Program-made: the position numbers and the translations under genes | Notes under the pieces: model-generated | The model's input: the letters and a program-made list of their open reading frames with translations, nothing else | Told to the model about the DNA's origin: nothing | The model's database searches: none | Shown here: piece after piece, positions 50,701 through 61,580 of the stretch | Position numbering within the stretch: the stretch's first letter is position 1 | How the letters are laid out: each line of letters starts with the position of its first letter | Source: Glandiceps talaboti | Taxonomy: Eukaryota; Hemichordata; Enteropneusta; Spengelidae | DNA length: 64,000 bases | Reading direction: 5' to 3' | NCBI RefSeq assembly: GCF_964340395.1 | Contig: NC_135550.1 | Location: 24,580,676 to 24,644,675, forward strand

Positions 50701-53700
50701 GGATTTCAAACAAAATGGCATCTTAAATAAGTTTAATCACAAAACATACCTGCTGGGATTTTGCAAGAGGAAGATCAAACATAAGTTGTAGAAATAAAGA
50801 TGGATTCGATGTAATCTTGTGTGGTGTCCTCTATACATGTATTCTGATAATGAAAAAGTGAGACCCCTCATTGTAATACAAAAACTAACATTTTACATAT
50901 TTGTTAATCTTTTGAAATTTATTGAGTTACAAACAAGGACTTGGCATATGTTGTTTCACATTGATTTTCCAAGTAGAAAGCTATGAAAAATCCAAAATAA
51001 ATACCCAACTATCATCCATATGGCCACTTTAATCACTTGACTATCATGATTCCACAAATGCGCACACTGATATTTTGCTGTATGCAGATAAGTTCTGGAT
51101 ATATATCATGAATTTATCAATGTTTTGGTTCTTTTGTAGATGAGTTCCTATGTGGAAGGACTATGCTGGGTTCTGAGGTACTACTATCAGGGATGTCCCT
51201 CCTGGAAATGGTATTATCCATTCCACTATGCACCCTTTGCATCAGACTTTCAAGAGATTGGGAAATTACCCAATGATTTTGAGACAGGAACTGGACCTGT
51301 AAGTATAAAAAGGCAATGTCCTTTTGTGTTGTTTATGATCTACGACCTTTGATCCCAACGGTCACAGACTTTCAGTTATGCTAAGAAGCAAAAACTTTAA
51401 ATGTATGATATGTTTGACTTTATTTATATCAATAAAGTGAAATAAAGCTAATAAATTTGGATACATTTCCATACAAATGATAAATTCTAAACATTGCAGT
51501 AACTAGTGGAAATGTAGAGTAATATTTTCTGACCATTTCTATGATAACCAGATTGACAGTCTCAGTGATGAGTCTTGGGACCTTGTTGAATGATAGACGA
51601 AGTCAAGTACAGTGTTTGACTTTGTTGTTTTATTTACAAGGTTGTGAATATTGAAATGTGTTTAAGATGAGAAGAACATGTGATGTTGAAATATATGACA
51701 ATCAATGACTAGTTTTAACTGCTTCATGAGAAATCAGTTTTGGCTAAAATGTCAGATTTGTTACGTTTACAATTAAAGATGTTAAAAGAAACTGTCAAAT
51801 TTTGAAGCTTACTTTTGACTCAGTATACAGTACACTAATAAGTATCTCACCAAGTTATGTTGGCAATAGTAGTAAGGGTGAAGACTATCACAGAACAGAC
51901 TTATTCAGATTTGATTGCTTATTAAATACACTGTGTTTTTTGTAGTTTAAACCCATGGAGCAGCTTATGAGTGTGTTTCCCGCAGCAAGTGGACAGTTTC
52001 TACCAGACACATGGAGAAACCTGATGATGGCACCTGTAAGTAAAAAAATTGTCGTTGAACAATTGAACATGAAAACAGATTTCTGACAGATTATTTTTTG
52101 AATTGTTATCAATGTCTTTTGTTTTCAAGTCATGTTGCAATGCAATGTAGTGAAGTTTTGTGGAGGAAGCTAATAACAACAAACATACATTCTATTGTTT
52201 TGGTTGAACCCCTTGTCTCAAGTTTATTGGCAAGTGAAATAAAAAAAAAACGAGAGTATGCTAACTACTGTACAGTTACTGTAGTGTGTCACCTACTTAG
52301 AAACAAAACACACTTGATATCAGTAACTAATGAAGTAGTAGAAAGAATAATTCCATATTTTCTAGAAAAAAAATCTTGCATTTGAACAATGTGTTTGCAA
52401 CTTTGGATCAAACAGTTCATGTATTTTACATAGCACTTGAAGTGTTGGCTTATTTTGTTGTAATTGTTTGGGCCTGTAAGAAATACACAGTCTGACAAGT
52501 CTGTGAGTATGCCGTGTCAGACAAAATGATTACTGTAGTGTGATTTTGATGTATACAAAAGGAATCTACTCCTATCTCAATCCCCAACCCCCTTCCCCAA
52601 CATGCCAACAAAGGAATTATCTTTCGTTAATTTTTGTTTGAAAAAAAAACACATTCCCTAAGAATATTCATGATTTTATTAAGCGAGATACGAGCACAAA
52701 TTTAATTTAGTATTGGGCTTTAATATGGACTCTATAATTATTGATATTTTTATTTCATTGATTTCTACAGGATTCTCCCATAATAGACTTTTATCCGGAT
52801 GATTTCAAGATAGATCTGAATGGTAAGAAGTATGCCTGGCAAGGTAAGAATGAAACTCACATCTGGCCACTAGACCATACCACATGTCACAATCTAAGCC
52901 AATCACTGAAGGCTATATCGAAATAATGTGTTATAATGGAAAATAGTAATGAAAAATTCTTCAATAAAGCAATTAAAATTTCCAGATCTCTTCCAATGAC
53001 AGTGTTACAATCATCAGCCACCCATACAATCACTGATATCATTTCTTTATTTGGGCTGTATAAACAGACATGAAAGTTAACCCTGGCATAGAGGCATTGT
53101 CCTTTCACTTGCACGTTGAATTTGCTAAGACTAAATATAATAGCTTACCAAACCATACTCTTGTTATCTTTATCGTCAAAGGTGTTGCTTTGTTACCATT
53201 TGTTGATGAGAAGAGATTGCTTTCAACATTGAAGACAGTGTACCCAGACCTGACTGAAAGAGAGAGTGAGTACATCTACATTAAATATCATCATCAAGTC
53301 CACAAACGATAGTGTCATTTTCATTCCAGGGAGTTACTGTAGTTTTGGATTCAATGATAGACAACCATTGGTTGACAAAGCAAAGTATGGTAGACATCCT
53401 ATAATCAGTATGGAACAGCAATTATAAACTTTGTTACTTTTGTAATGTAAAGATGTAGTTATCTAGTGAGAAGTAAACTTTAGATCGAATTTCTCCAAAT
53501 CTAGTAACTATTTGACAAATGAATACTAATAGTTATAACTTTCATATCTTCAATTTTGAAAAGAAACCACAATATATACAATATATGATTTTTACCATAT
53601 TCCATATATATCCTCCTCTTATTGGTTAAACTTTAATACAGAGAAAGACATCCTTGACATAGTATCTTGTAATAACAATTGTATTTCATGGTGTTTGTTT

Positions 53701-56700
53701 TCACTTTTCAGAGAAACGTAATTGTTTGGGTTGTGAAAGACTGTATGTAAGCAAGGACCACCCTGCTTTTGATTTCTATATGGGAATGTATGAAGTTGAC
53801 ACAGATGAGGTTTGTTTGTTTTTATGTATCTTCAAGTGTAGAAGTACAGACATACAAGTGTTTGCCACAAACAGTAAAAGTTTTTTAAATTTTCACAGTT
53901 ATTTTCCAACATTGTGTTTATCTTGAAGTGCTTTACAATTATTATCCATGGCACGGACCTATAATGGCACAACAATGGCAATTTGATATATATTTCATTT
54001 CCCTTGGGAGCCACACTATCCATTGCAAGTCTCTGTAGGAATAAATCCTTCATAAATCAGCTTCTATCCTACCAGATCCCCCTTTTAACCCAAATGTATG
54101 TACATGTACTTGAATGTGCTTTTGGTTTAAAACTAATGCAAGTCTCACCCAAAGAATGTTAGGTACTGTTTGAATATTTATTTGTGTGATTTGTTTGATA
54201 CTTGCAGGACACTGATTTGAATACAAGTCTCACCCAAGGAATGTCAGGCACTGTTTGGAAAAATGAGTTTGTATGCATGCCAGGACAGTAAGTGTGACAT
54301 CCAGAAAAGTATTCAGTTTTATAGATCTTACTCTCAGAAATACAACTAGATACAGAATGTAATTATCAATAGTTTTGTAGATAGATAGATAGAATGAATA
54401 AATGAATGAATGAAATTTATTTCACCAGATAACAAAAATAAGCTACACTTTCAAAGACACACATGATACAAATATACAAAATGAATACAAAAGAAATACA
54501 TAATTGTTATCTGATGTGGGCCATGGAAATAGTTCAGCAGAACTAGTCTTGGCCATGGACTGTAGAAACAAATAAGCTATGATGAACATGTAACAATTGA
54601 CTGTTACTTTTGTTGTGTATCCCACAGGATGTGTAGAGGTAGGAGTTATATAAAACTGAAAATATTTACCCAGTTATCAAATTCAGATGTTCAACGTTCA
54701 CTTCAAAGCGACCTACAATGGGATATGTGCCTTAACATGCTTTGAATTCTTGTCAGTGTTGGGAGGGTATTGGCTTCTGACATCTAGGTTTTAAACTTAA
54801 AACCATAGAATATACTGTATTATGATAAAGAAACTACCACTACTAATATAGTAATAGTTTGGTCATAGAAGGCCCATCACTATCACTCATTTCAAATGTA
54901 AAGTTTTCATTTTAGACAAAGGATGATGAAACTAAAGTTATTGATCTGTTGTCTGTATTCACCACTATAGAACCCTAGAGTCGCCACTGCCATTGGTCAA
55001 AGACTTGAAAGACACCCAATCCATAAGGTGAGATATTTCAATTGTTTGTGTTTTTTTATTGACAAAGAATATCGCTGGATGGCTCTGAGCAGTTGCACAG
55101 TTGTATAAGAATGTCACTTTATTGTCAAAGAATGTCACATGATTGCCAATTTGGTGTGATAACATAAGCTATGGGTGCCTATCATGTAATCACATGTCCA
55201 ATCTCCCAACGAAAGAAGCATGCTGTTATTCAACTCTTGCACTATTTATGGAACCATGGAAAAATCCCCCCAAATATTTTCATATAATTACTAGTGCTAC
55301 TGAACTCTGTAGACAATAGACAAGAGTTTGGATGAAGATCACATTCGGCTGAGTCTACCATGTCTGTAAACAGCCTTATACATATCTTGTTTTCTCATCA
55401 CAGTGTTGCATACAAAGATCCACAGTTTCCTGAAGGTCACATTTTCTCTGCTAAACCACTACCAGGAGCCACGTAAGTAACCAACTGTCAAACTGTACAA
55501 TCTCCACCTTCCTCAGTCCTGAGTGTTCTATTCTCAGACTATTCGAGCAAGACGTTTATTGGTATTTACAAAAGTGTAACTACATGTTTGTTTTGAACAT
55601 ACAGCTACATTCAGTAATGATATCCAATTCAATGTAGTTCTGAAGTTGAAAACACTATGCTACCAGTGTGTATTTGAATGTTTTATGATGTCATTAGACT
55701 GGTTAGTCATTCAAAATATTGATAAATGGGACTCTTTGGAATAGATTAAAAAGTGATAGAATATACAAAAAGATGAAATGTACTTATACTGGAGGTATGT
55801 ATTGTAGAGCAATGTTCACAAAATTAACACATTCTGTGTGATATACCCGTTACAGTGATTCTTGAAGCATAGCTACCAAACATTCAGTGTTTAATGCACC
55901 TTGAATATAATTGTTTTACTGAGATGACTCTGATATTTAGTGTGAGTTTTTACCACACTTTGACAATAACATTTTATTTACAGGATGAGAATAACTATTG
56001 AGATTATTTTCAGCTGTCCATCCACTTCATCTCTCCAAACTAAAGGTCCTATTCATAGCACACCAAAGCTCTCCATGCATAGAACTTTAAAACGGCACTT
56101 CTTAATATTTAACTTATCACAATCCACGCCTGGTCTTACTTGGTGTCTACCATGTGAACATTTCAACTGGATATGATGCATTGGTATCAGTACTTTATTG
56201 TGGGTTGCAGAAGCTCCAGTGGTGTACTTGATGCAAACTGTTTCTTATTTCTGCACCTTAAAAATTAACTTCTACTCCCGCTATGCAAGATTCACATTTG
56301 CTTTGGTGCTTTGGTTCTATCCTGTAATTTCACTTCGCACATTTGCCTTGGTGCTTTGGTTCTTCTATCCTGTAGTTTCTACTATACAACCTAGGTATGC
56401 AACCCTCTACTGGTATGCATCCCTCCACAACCATTCATGCTTCCTCCCTTCCAGTTCATCTTGCAATTTACAACAGATGTAGTCCTGCCACTTATCTGTT
56501 GCCTCATGCTAAATCTTCATTATATTGTGAAATTTAGACCTCCATCTCGAGTACTAAAACCTGGCGATTGGGATAATAGTAGAGGACAGTATCGTCCACA
56601 ACTTGGTTTTAAACGTCACTCAGGTCCGCAGGTTTCGTTAGGTGCTGGTGGTCACCGTATGGCAAGGTAGGGAGAGTCAAGTCTACAGTCTTTCTGCACT

Positions 56701-58275
56701 TTTCAAGCTCTGATGTGTGCTGTCAACATTAACATTTCTAACACATATTGTGTGCAACTAAACCTGTCACTGTATTCTCAAGTAAACAGTGATTTTTAAT
56801 CTCTTTAATATTTATGATGGTGAAATGATACCAGTTTTAATATTGTCAATAACAAAATGTTGTCTTACTACTTACAATGGTTGGTTTTCATTTTGTTTTC
56901 TTTTTGTGTGTTCAGCACATCTTTTCTTTCTCTCCTGGTGTAATAACAGCTACAATAATGGTTTAAAGTCACAGTGTGTATTTTTGTTATTTTATTTCAA
57001 ATTTCTTGTCAGTAATGTGGTGGTTGGATTTCTTGTTTAACTCATGTTTGATGTTATTTTTCTGTACTAATCTGTGTTATTTGGTGATGGCACTTTATTG
57101 AGAGATGTATATAATACCAATCAGGAAGGAGCAAACCTAATGAATGTTAGACCAAGCCTGTAAAGCAATATCTAATATGTATTAATGGCTAAAAAGCCAA
57201 GAAAATTACAATTTTGTCTATCTAGCCTTGTATTGTGACACCACAAACTGTCACTATTAACTTTATCTTTCATGAGTTCCGAAACAGGCTTAGAAAAACA
57301 ACATTAAGGTGGAATTGCAGTGGATAAAATTAGATACATTTAATCACCAATATTATGAAATATGGTAGCTGGTCAATAAAAAGTAATGCAATTCAGATCA
57401 AATATAGGACAGTGACTAAGATTAGTTGTCAACTATTGAATCCTTTACAAAAGGTTCTCAAAGAATTAGAATCTCTCACCAAATTTACAAATAAACTACT
57501 GGCTTCCGTCTACATGTCTTCAGACTTTCATTGAAAATGAATGACTTCTGTACAAGTTTGTTTGATGTTCATAGTTCAACAAAATAATTTGGAAAAAGTG
57601 GCTTTTTATGCAAGTTTGTTGGTGTTGATTGTTCAACAAAATAGCCACTTGCATATATGTGTTTCTCAAATGAAAAAATGATCAAACAATCCATCATGAG
57701 CTAAAACCCATTTTCTATTATGACCTGTATAAATGATTGGATCATAGAAGTACTTGATGAAACATAACTTCTGACGTAACTCTGACAATTTCTTATTGAT
57801 GGTTACAGTAATGTTATTGGTTATCTGTGTATTTCATGTCAAGACATTTGTACAAATTGGGAAGTAAAGTCAAAGTTTTGACATCAAACACACAAATGAG
57901 TGACAACATGTAATAGTCAGTGAGAAACTGTCATGGTTGTAGAAGAAACTTTGATGTTTGTTTAGTGGTTGATCCAAGACCCACCACTGAATGAATAGTG
58001 AAATCTGAAGACTTGTATACACACATTTGTAGTCATAATTCTATATGAGAACGTGACCGAGACTGACTATGTTATATTGACATCTTCTCCAGACATAGCT
58101 TAATGGGCACAGGCCAATACTCCAATACACCACCTCCACGAAGTCTTCTAGGGACACCACCTATGACATCCTATCAACAACAGAGAGGGTCCTACAGTGG
58201 TGGCTACGGAGGTATGTTGTAGAACTTGTACAATAGTGTATAGTAAAAGGCAAAATAAAAATCAAAGGTGACATC

Positions 58276-58339
<64 letters not shown>

Positions 58340-59949
58340 TATGTATGTATGTATGTATGTATGTATGTATGTATGTATGTATGTATGTATGTATGTATGT
58401 ATGTATGTATGTATGTATGTCTGCGTGGCTGTGTGCATGCATGTGTGTTTGAATACTTGGGATGCTCCTTGTTTTTGTGTTCATTTCTGCATATTGTGAG
58501 AAGTACTCTTCCTGCAAACTCCAACTAAGTTGGACTAGTGTGACCAATGAATGAATCACATCGTCAACTTATTGACTGGTACCTTAGGTTACAGTTAGGA
58601 CAATGTGTAACCTTCTCTACCTATGTACAAAGAAACTCTGTAAATGCTACCCCAGGTAGGCATTAGAGGTTTGTTATGTCTGTGTAAATACAAATAAGTC
58701 CTGAAATCCTGCTGACAGAACACCTGTAGGATGTCTCCAGAAATCCAAGGCTGAGTGTACTTAATGTGCATGTGGATGTATATAGCATTTACCATCCTGC
58801 ATGTAAACACAAAGCCATCCTATCAATGATAGGACCTAGGAATACCAGAGGTAGGTTGTTTGTGTTTAAACAGAGCTACTGATAGTATCCTGTGACCTGT
58901 GAGATCTAATGAAGGACATTCCCTTGATGTCTCTGTAACTCTCACAATCTGGTCACCACGGAGATCCAGTATAGTTGTAGAACCTTGTGAAGTTGTGGTT
59001 TATTGGGTTCATGCAAAAAAGTGTGACATCTTGAGGAACAAGATTTGGCAAGAAGTACTATTAGAACAAGGGATAATTATATGCTCAGAAAAATTCCAAC
59101 AAAAACAACAGGAATATTAAGTATTGCACTACAAATATGAGTGATGATTGATGAATGTCAGCTATTTTATTTTCAAATTTTAAGACATCACACAATACCC
59201 GTTGTGATAATTGATGCACATTCAAAAGAAATGCCTATAATTTGTTAATAGTGATTTGTATGAAAATCTGTAGTACATGGGTGTGATATCATGAATTCAG
59301 AACTTGACAGTTTGTTTGTTACTTTTATTCACCATTGATGATGAATTTTGTTAATGCTGACTGACTGAATTTACAGATACCTCCTTAAATTTAATCTGTG
59401 TACAAAATTGAATTATATTAAATGTATTATATGATAATAGATTTAATAAAATAAGTACAGATAATTTGATTACGTGATGGTAAATCAAATTACTATTATC
59501 ACCATCATCTTGTTTTTGCTGATCAGTTATACATTTTCTTCAGTAATTGCCAGGAGTGCAAAAATTGCAAACAAAATTCTTTTTCTAAATCACATCTTAC
59601 ATTTGATAAAAATGAATAATATAAACTGAAGAACGATGCCGTGAAAGAGGAAAATGAATACATGAAATCTTCACAAGAAAGTCATGTCATAGTGTGTGTA
59701 TTAGTGTTTTCTGTTGTGAAATCAATGTACATAAATCCTCCAAATAAAAGCTGATGTCCCTGCAACGGAGTTTTTGTGTACCCAGGTATACAAACATGTT
59801 AAAGACTGTGATCCCATATTGCCAAATAACCATGTGTAGCAAAACATGTTTTGAAATGAAACAGCGCCCTCAATTTATTTATTATACAATACTTTCGTTT
59901 TCTATTACTGTGGCACTCTCTCCAAGGATCCAATAGTCAGCGTAGTTGA
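37941..59949 (+). CDS. XRN2: XRN2, nuclear 5'-3' exoribonuclease, complete, 866 residues
   Basis: Coding exons: 37941-38015, 38888-39015, 39477-39650, 39982-40093, 40605-40694, 41026-41098, 41451-41501, 42010-42027, 42330-42419, 42618-42667, 43133-43204, 43623-43676, 44071-44150, 44481-44538, 45396-45453, 45646-45746, 46144-46200, 46941-47033, 47460-47560, 48175-48259, 51140-51298, 51946-52035, 52771-52843, 53182-53265, 53712-53809, 54208-54287, 54971-55027, 55404-55472, 56538-56666, 58093-58211, 59927-59949. Sum 2,601 nt, all phases match. XRN2 degrades 5'-monophosphate RNA in the nucleus: termination torpedo, rRNA and snoRNA trimming. Visible: [11 protein letters not shown] start; acidic catalytic residues in YLDMNG (D54), [10 protein letters not shown] (D103), GEGEHK (E204/E206), DADLIM (D234/D236) and GNDFLPH (D345); a CCHC knuckle (C264, C267, H272, C277); basic KRKR (494-497) before an acidic patch, a likely NLS; and the second conserved region ([16 protein letters not shown]). 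The tail is shorter than the human one (950 aa in total). The exon-25 donor (GTTTGT) is atypical. Confidence 0.94.
38016..38887 (+). other. XRN2 intron 1
   Basis: 872 bp of AT-rich sequence with no feature beyond consensus splice signals seen. Confidence 0.7.
39819..39981 (+). repeat. tandem copies of the XRN2 exon-4 acceptor and exon start
   Basis: A unit of about 40 bp (attattacttttacag then gaaaaatctgctgatattgc) occurs about four times before the genuine copy that starts exon 4 at 39982. AG dinucleotides after pyrimidine-rich tracts at 39860-39861 and 39898-39899 mimic the true acceptor at 39980-39981. Using either would shift frame and meet TGA inside exon 4. Confidence 0.92.
41707..41775 (+). 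repeat. (GT)n microsatellite
   Basis: A pure GT run in XRN2 intron 7, followed by gtgcatgtgtgc drift. Confidence 0.97.
42010..42027 (+). other. XRN2: 18-nt microexon of XRN2 (exon 8)
   Basis: ttatcag|18 nt|gtgagt, phase 1 on both sides. With flanking exons it completes the GADADLIMLG motif, which holds catalytic Asp 236. Skipping keeps frame but deletes six residues of the active site. Confidence 0.9.
42661..42724 (+). repeat. duplicated donor of XRN2 exon 10
   Basis: The true donor gtaaggaacttact (42668 onward) recurs exactly at 42709, with a similar t-rich, ctca continuation. A second potential donor therefore lies 41 bp downstream, in a different frame. Confidence 0.9.
43310..43460 (+). 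repeat. two-copy tandem duplication, about 72 bp
   Basis: Both copies share ctatcc(t/a)tcacccatgct followed by cctagctcagtt, in XRN2 intron 11. Confidence 0.9.
45941..45970 (+). repeat. direct repeat flanking XRN2 exon 17, left copy
   Basis: A 30-bp sequence containing gaaatttttgaaacgcatga. The identical right copy is at 46393-46422, so exon 17 (46144-46200) sits between them. Confidence 0.93.
46393..46422 (+). repeat. direct repeat flanking XRN2 exon 17, right copy
   Basis: Identical over 30 bp to 45941-45970, with further T-rich similarity downstream. Confidence 0.93.
48478..48540 (+). mobile_element. possible tRNA-derived SINE fragment, second copy
   Basis: ggttagagtggccag (box-A-like) is followed about 30 bp later by tggtttgagcatc (box-B-like). 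This matches the arrangement at 11341-11400. A third ggttagagtgg occurs at about 63296. Confidence 0.35.
49253..49602 (+). repeat. 33-bp minisatellite, about 10 copies
   Basis: Unit of the form ggagccctccctgtcatgcc then ttgtatggcccat, 32-33 bp. It is distinctly GC-richer than its surroundings. Because most units are a multiple of three and lack stops, three plus-strand frames and one minus-strand frame stay open for 100 or more codons. Intronic in XRN2, so not treated as coding. Confidence 0.95.
54137..54172 (+). repeat. intronic copy of part of XRN2 exon 26
   Basis: About 36 bp (gcaagtctcacccaaagaat...) closely match the exon interior at 54222-54258, some 85 bp upstream and before the acceptor at 54207. 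Confidence 0.88.
56290..56392 (+). repeat. two-copy tandem duplication in XRN2 intron 28
   Basis: cacatttgctttggtgctttg...tatcctgtaatttc is followed by a near-identical copy of about 50 bp. Confidence 0.9.
58280..58421 (+). repeat. (GT)n/(GTAT)n compound microsatellite
   Basis: GT run to about 58340, then GTAT repeats to 58421, in the last XRN2 intron. Confidence 0.97.
59927..59949 (+). other. XRN2: terminal coding exon of XRN2
   Basis: A strong pyrimidine tract (ttttctatt...ctctctccaag) precedes 23 coding nt in the correct phase, giving GSNSQRS and TGA. It brings the CDS to a multiple of three. The alternative acceptor 10 bp downstream gives a less plausible end. Confidence 0.72.
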
Positions 59950-61580
59950 GAAACAATAGGATTATGCAGGCTTTATTGTACAGTGTTGATGCTGCCTGTC
60001 ATAGTGATGTGATGTGGTGTATGTATAAATGAATCATCGAATGTAGTTTATACGTGTAGTGAAAGTTGTATTGCAAGCTCTTTGTGCATGCCTTGTACAA
60101 AAAGATGGTGTTATCTAGTAGTGTGAACCACTAAATAATGTTGAAACAATATTTTTGGGTTTTTTGTGGTGAAAAATGAAAGATCCTCATCAACTTCGTA
60201 GGTAGTGAGGAAACAGTTTTTGATATTCATGAATGAAGCTATTGATAAAGAAATGTATGCAACAGTGATAAATTTCTGAAAAATTGTCTTGTCTTACGTA
60301 CTTGTTATTGAATTAAATTTCTCCAACTGCCTGATTACTGCTTCATATACAAAAACCATTAGTGTTCATTAAATTTGATCATAACATACAAGAAACCTTG
60401 CGTGTACTTTTTGATTAGCAAATCAATTCTACATATATAACTATGTGTACATTTCTATGGAGCTATTGACTTTTAGTAGTAAGACAGATGAGACAGTTTA
60501 CCAAATTGTGTTCAAGATTTGCAAAATAGTCTGACTTTTTGGGATGTTTGATCACTTGACATGTGGGAGTTCTGTGTCTGTATCAAATGTATGTAGTGAT
60601 AGAGTTGGTATCTGTAAGTGGATTTATTTATTCACATAGAAATTTCTCAGTGTTTGAAATAATTTTTCAAAGCCAGTATTGGTGTAAAGGAGTTCATCGA
60701 GTTGATGTTTAGCAGTAGTTATACTGGGTAATAGATGAGTTTGTAGTTGCAGTAAATAACAGGTGGAAGATTTGCCATGTAAAGTGATAGTACAGTAAAG
60801 GGAGGAGAAAAGACTAGAAGAAATCAGTGTGTGTAGTTTATGTTACTTGTCAGTGTGTAAGTACTTGAGTAATGCTACAGTTCAAGATCACACACTGAAA
60901 GCACTAATCAACACCTTGTGGCACTTCTAGTGTAGACAGGGAACTGACAATGTTTGCCTTAATGTTGTAGTTGCGAACGGCCTATGTCTCCTTCAAATAC
61001 ATGGGTGTGTTGATAGACTCATCAACTCTTGTGAGATTATGGACACTTTTCTACACCACGAGACAAACCCAAAAGATACTATTATCACATCCTCACCACG
61101 ATGTTATATATGAAGTGAATTACACAAGATGACCAAAAAATGGCTGAAAGCGCCTCACGTTTCCAATTTCTGAGTTAAGCGGTATTAGAGTACTTCAGTG
61201 TGGAAAGTAGTAGAGAGATTGCATATTCCTCCAGTCTTGTGTATGTGTTACTCCACCATGATTAAGCCGCTGTTGCTAAGTTTAACCATTTCCTAGATTG
61301 AATTCAGTCATTACATTGTAAAGGACAAACATTGGTTGGGCGTTGTTGTGAAAAAAAGGTGGCAGACTTGTATAATACTTGTAATTTCCTGTGCGAGAAT
61401 AAAGTGAAGCTGTACAATGTATATTTAACTGGAGGGAGAGACACTGGGAATACATGCTTCATGTTTAAAGGAACTTTGATGCTTTAAGCATAACACTTGC
61501 TGTTGTTTCAAAGCACCAGTAGAACACTGATGCTTGTAATGCCTGTGGGCAATAAAAATAAAAGAGGTCCATTTGTGGGA
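59950..61580 (+). other. XRN2 3'UTR (inferred extent)
   Basis: No coding signal. AATAAA occurs near 61399 and at 61551-61556, the latter followed by a GT/T-rich stretch (about 61570-61590). A longer form cannot be excluded. Confidence 0.5.

Larger units (their letters stand above)
48260..51139 (+). other. XRN2 intron 20 (2.9 kb): content
   Basis: The largest XRN2 intron. It contains a possible SINE fragment (48478-48540) and the GC-richer 33-bp minisatellite (49253-49602). The remainder is AT-rich with no exon I can support. Confidence 0.65.

Noticed and set aside
56198-56482. 94-codon plus-strand frame in an XRN2 intron
   Set aside because: Produced by a 50-bp tandem duplication; it does not match XRN2, and exons 28 and 29 join in phase without it.
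58833-58850. 18-nt in-phase XRN2 microexon (GPRNTRG) between exons 30 and 31
   Set aside because: The acceptor has no pyrimidine tract and the donor is weak (gtaggt); kept only as an alternative.
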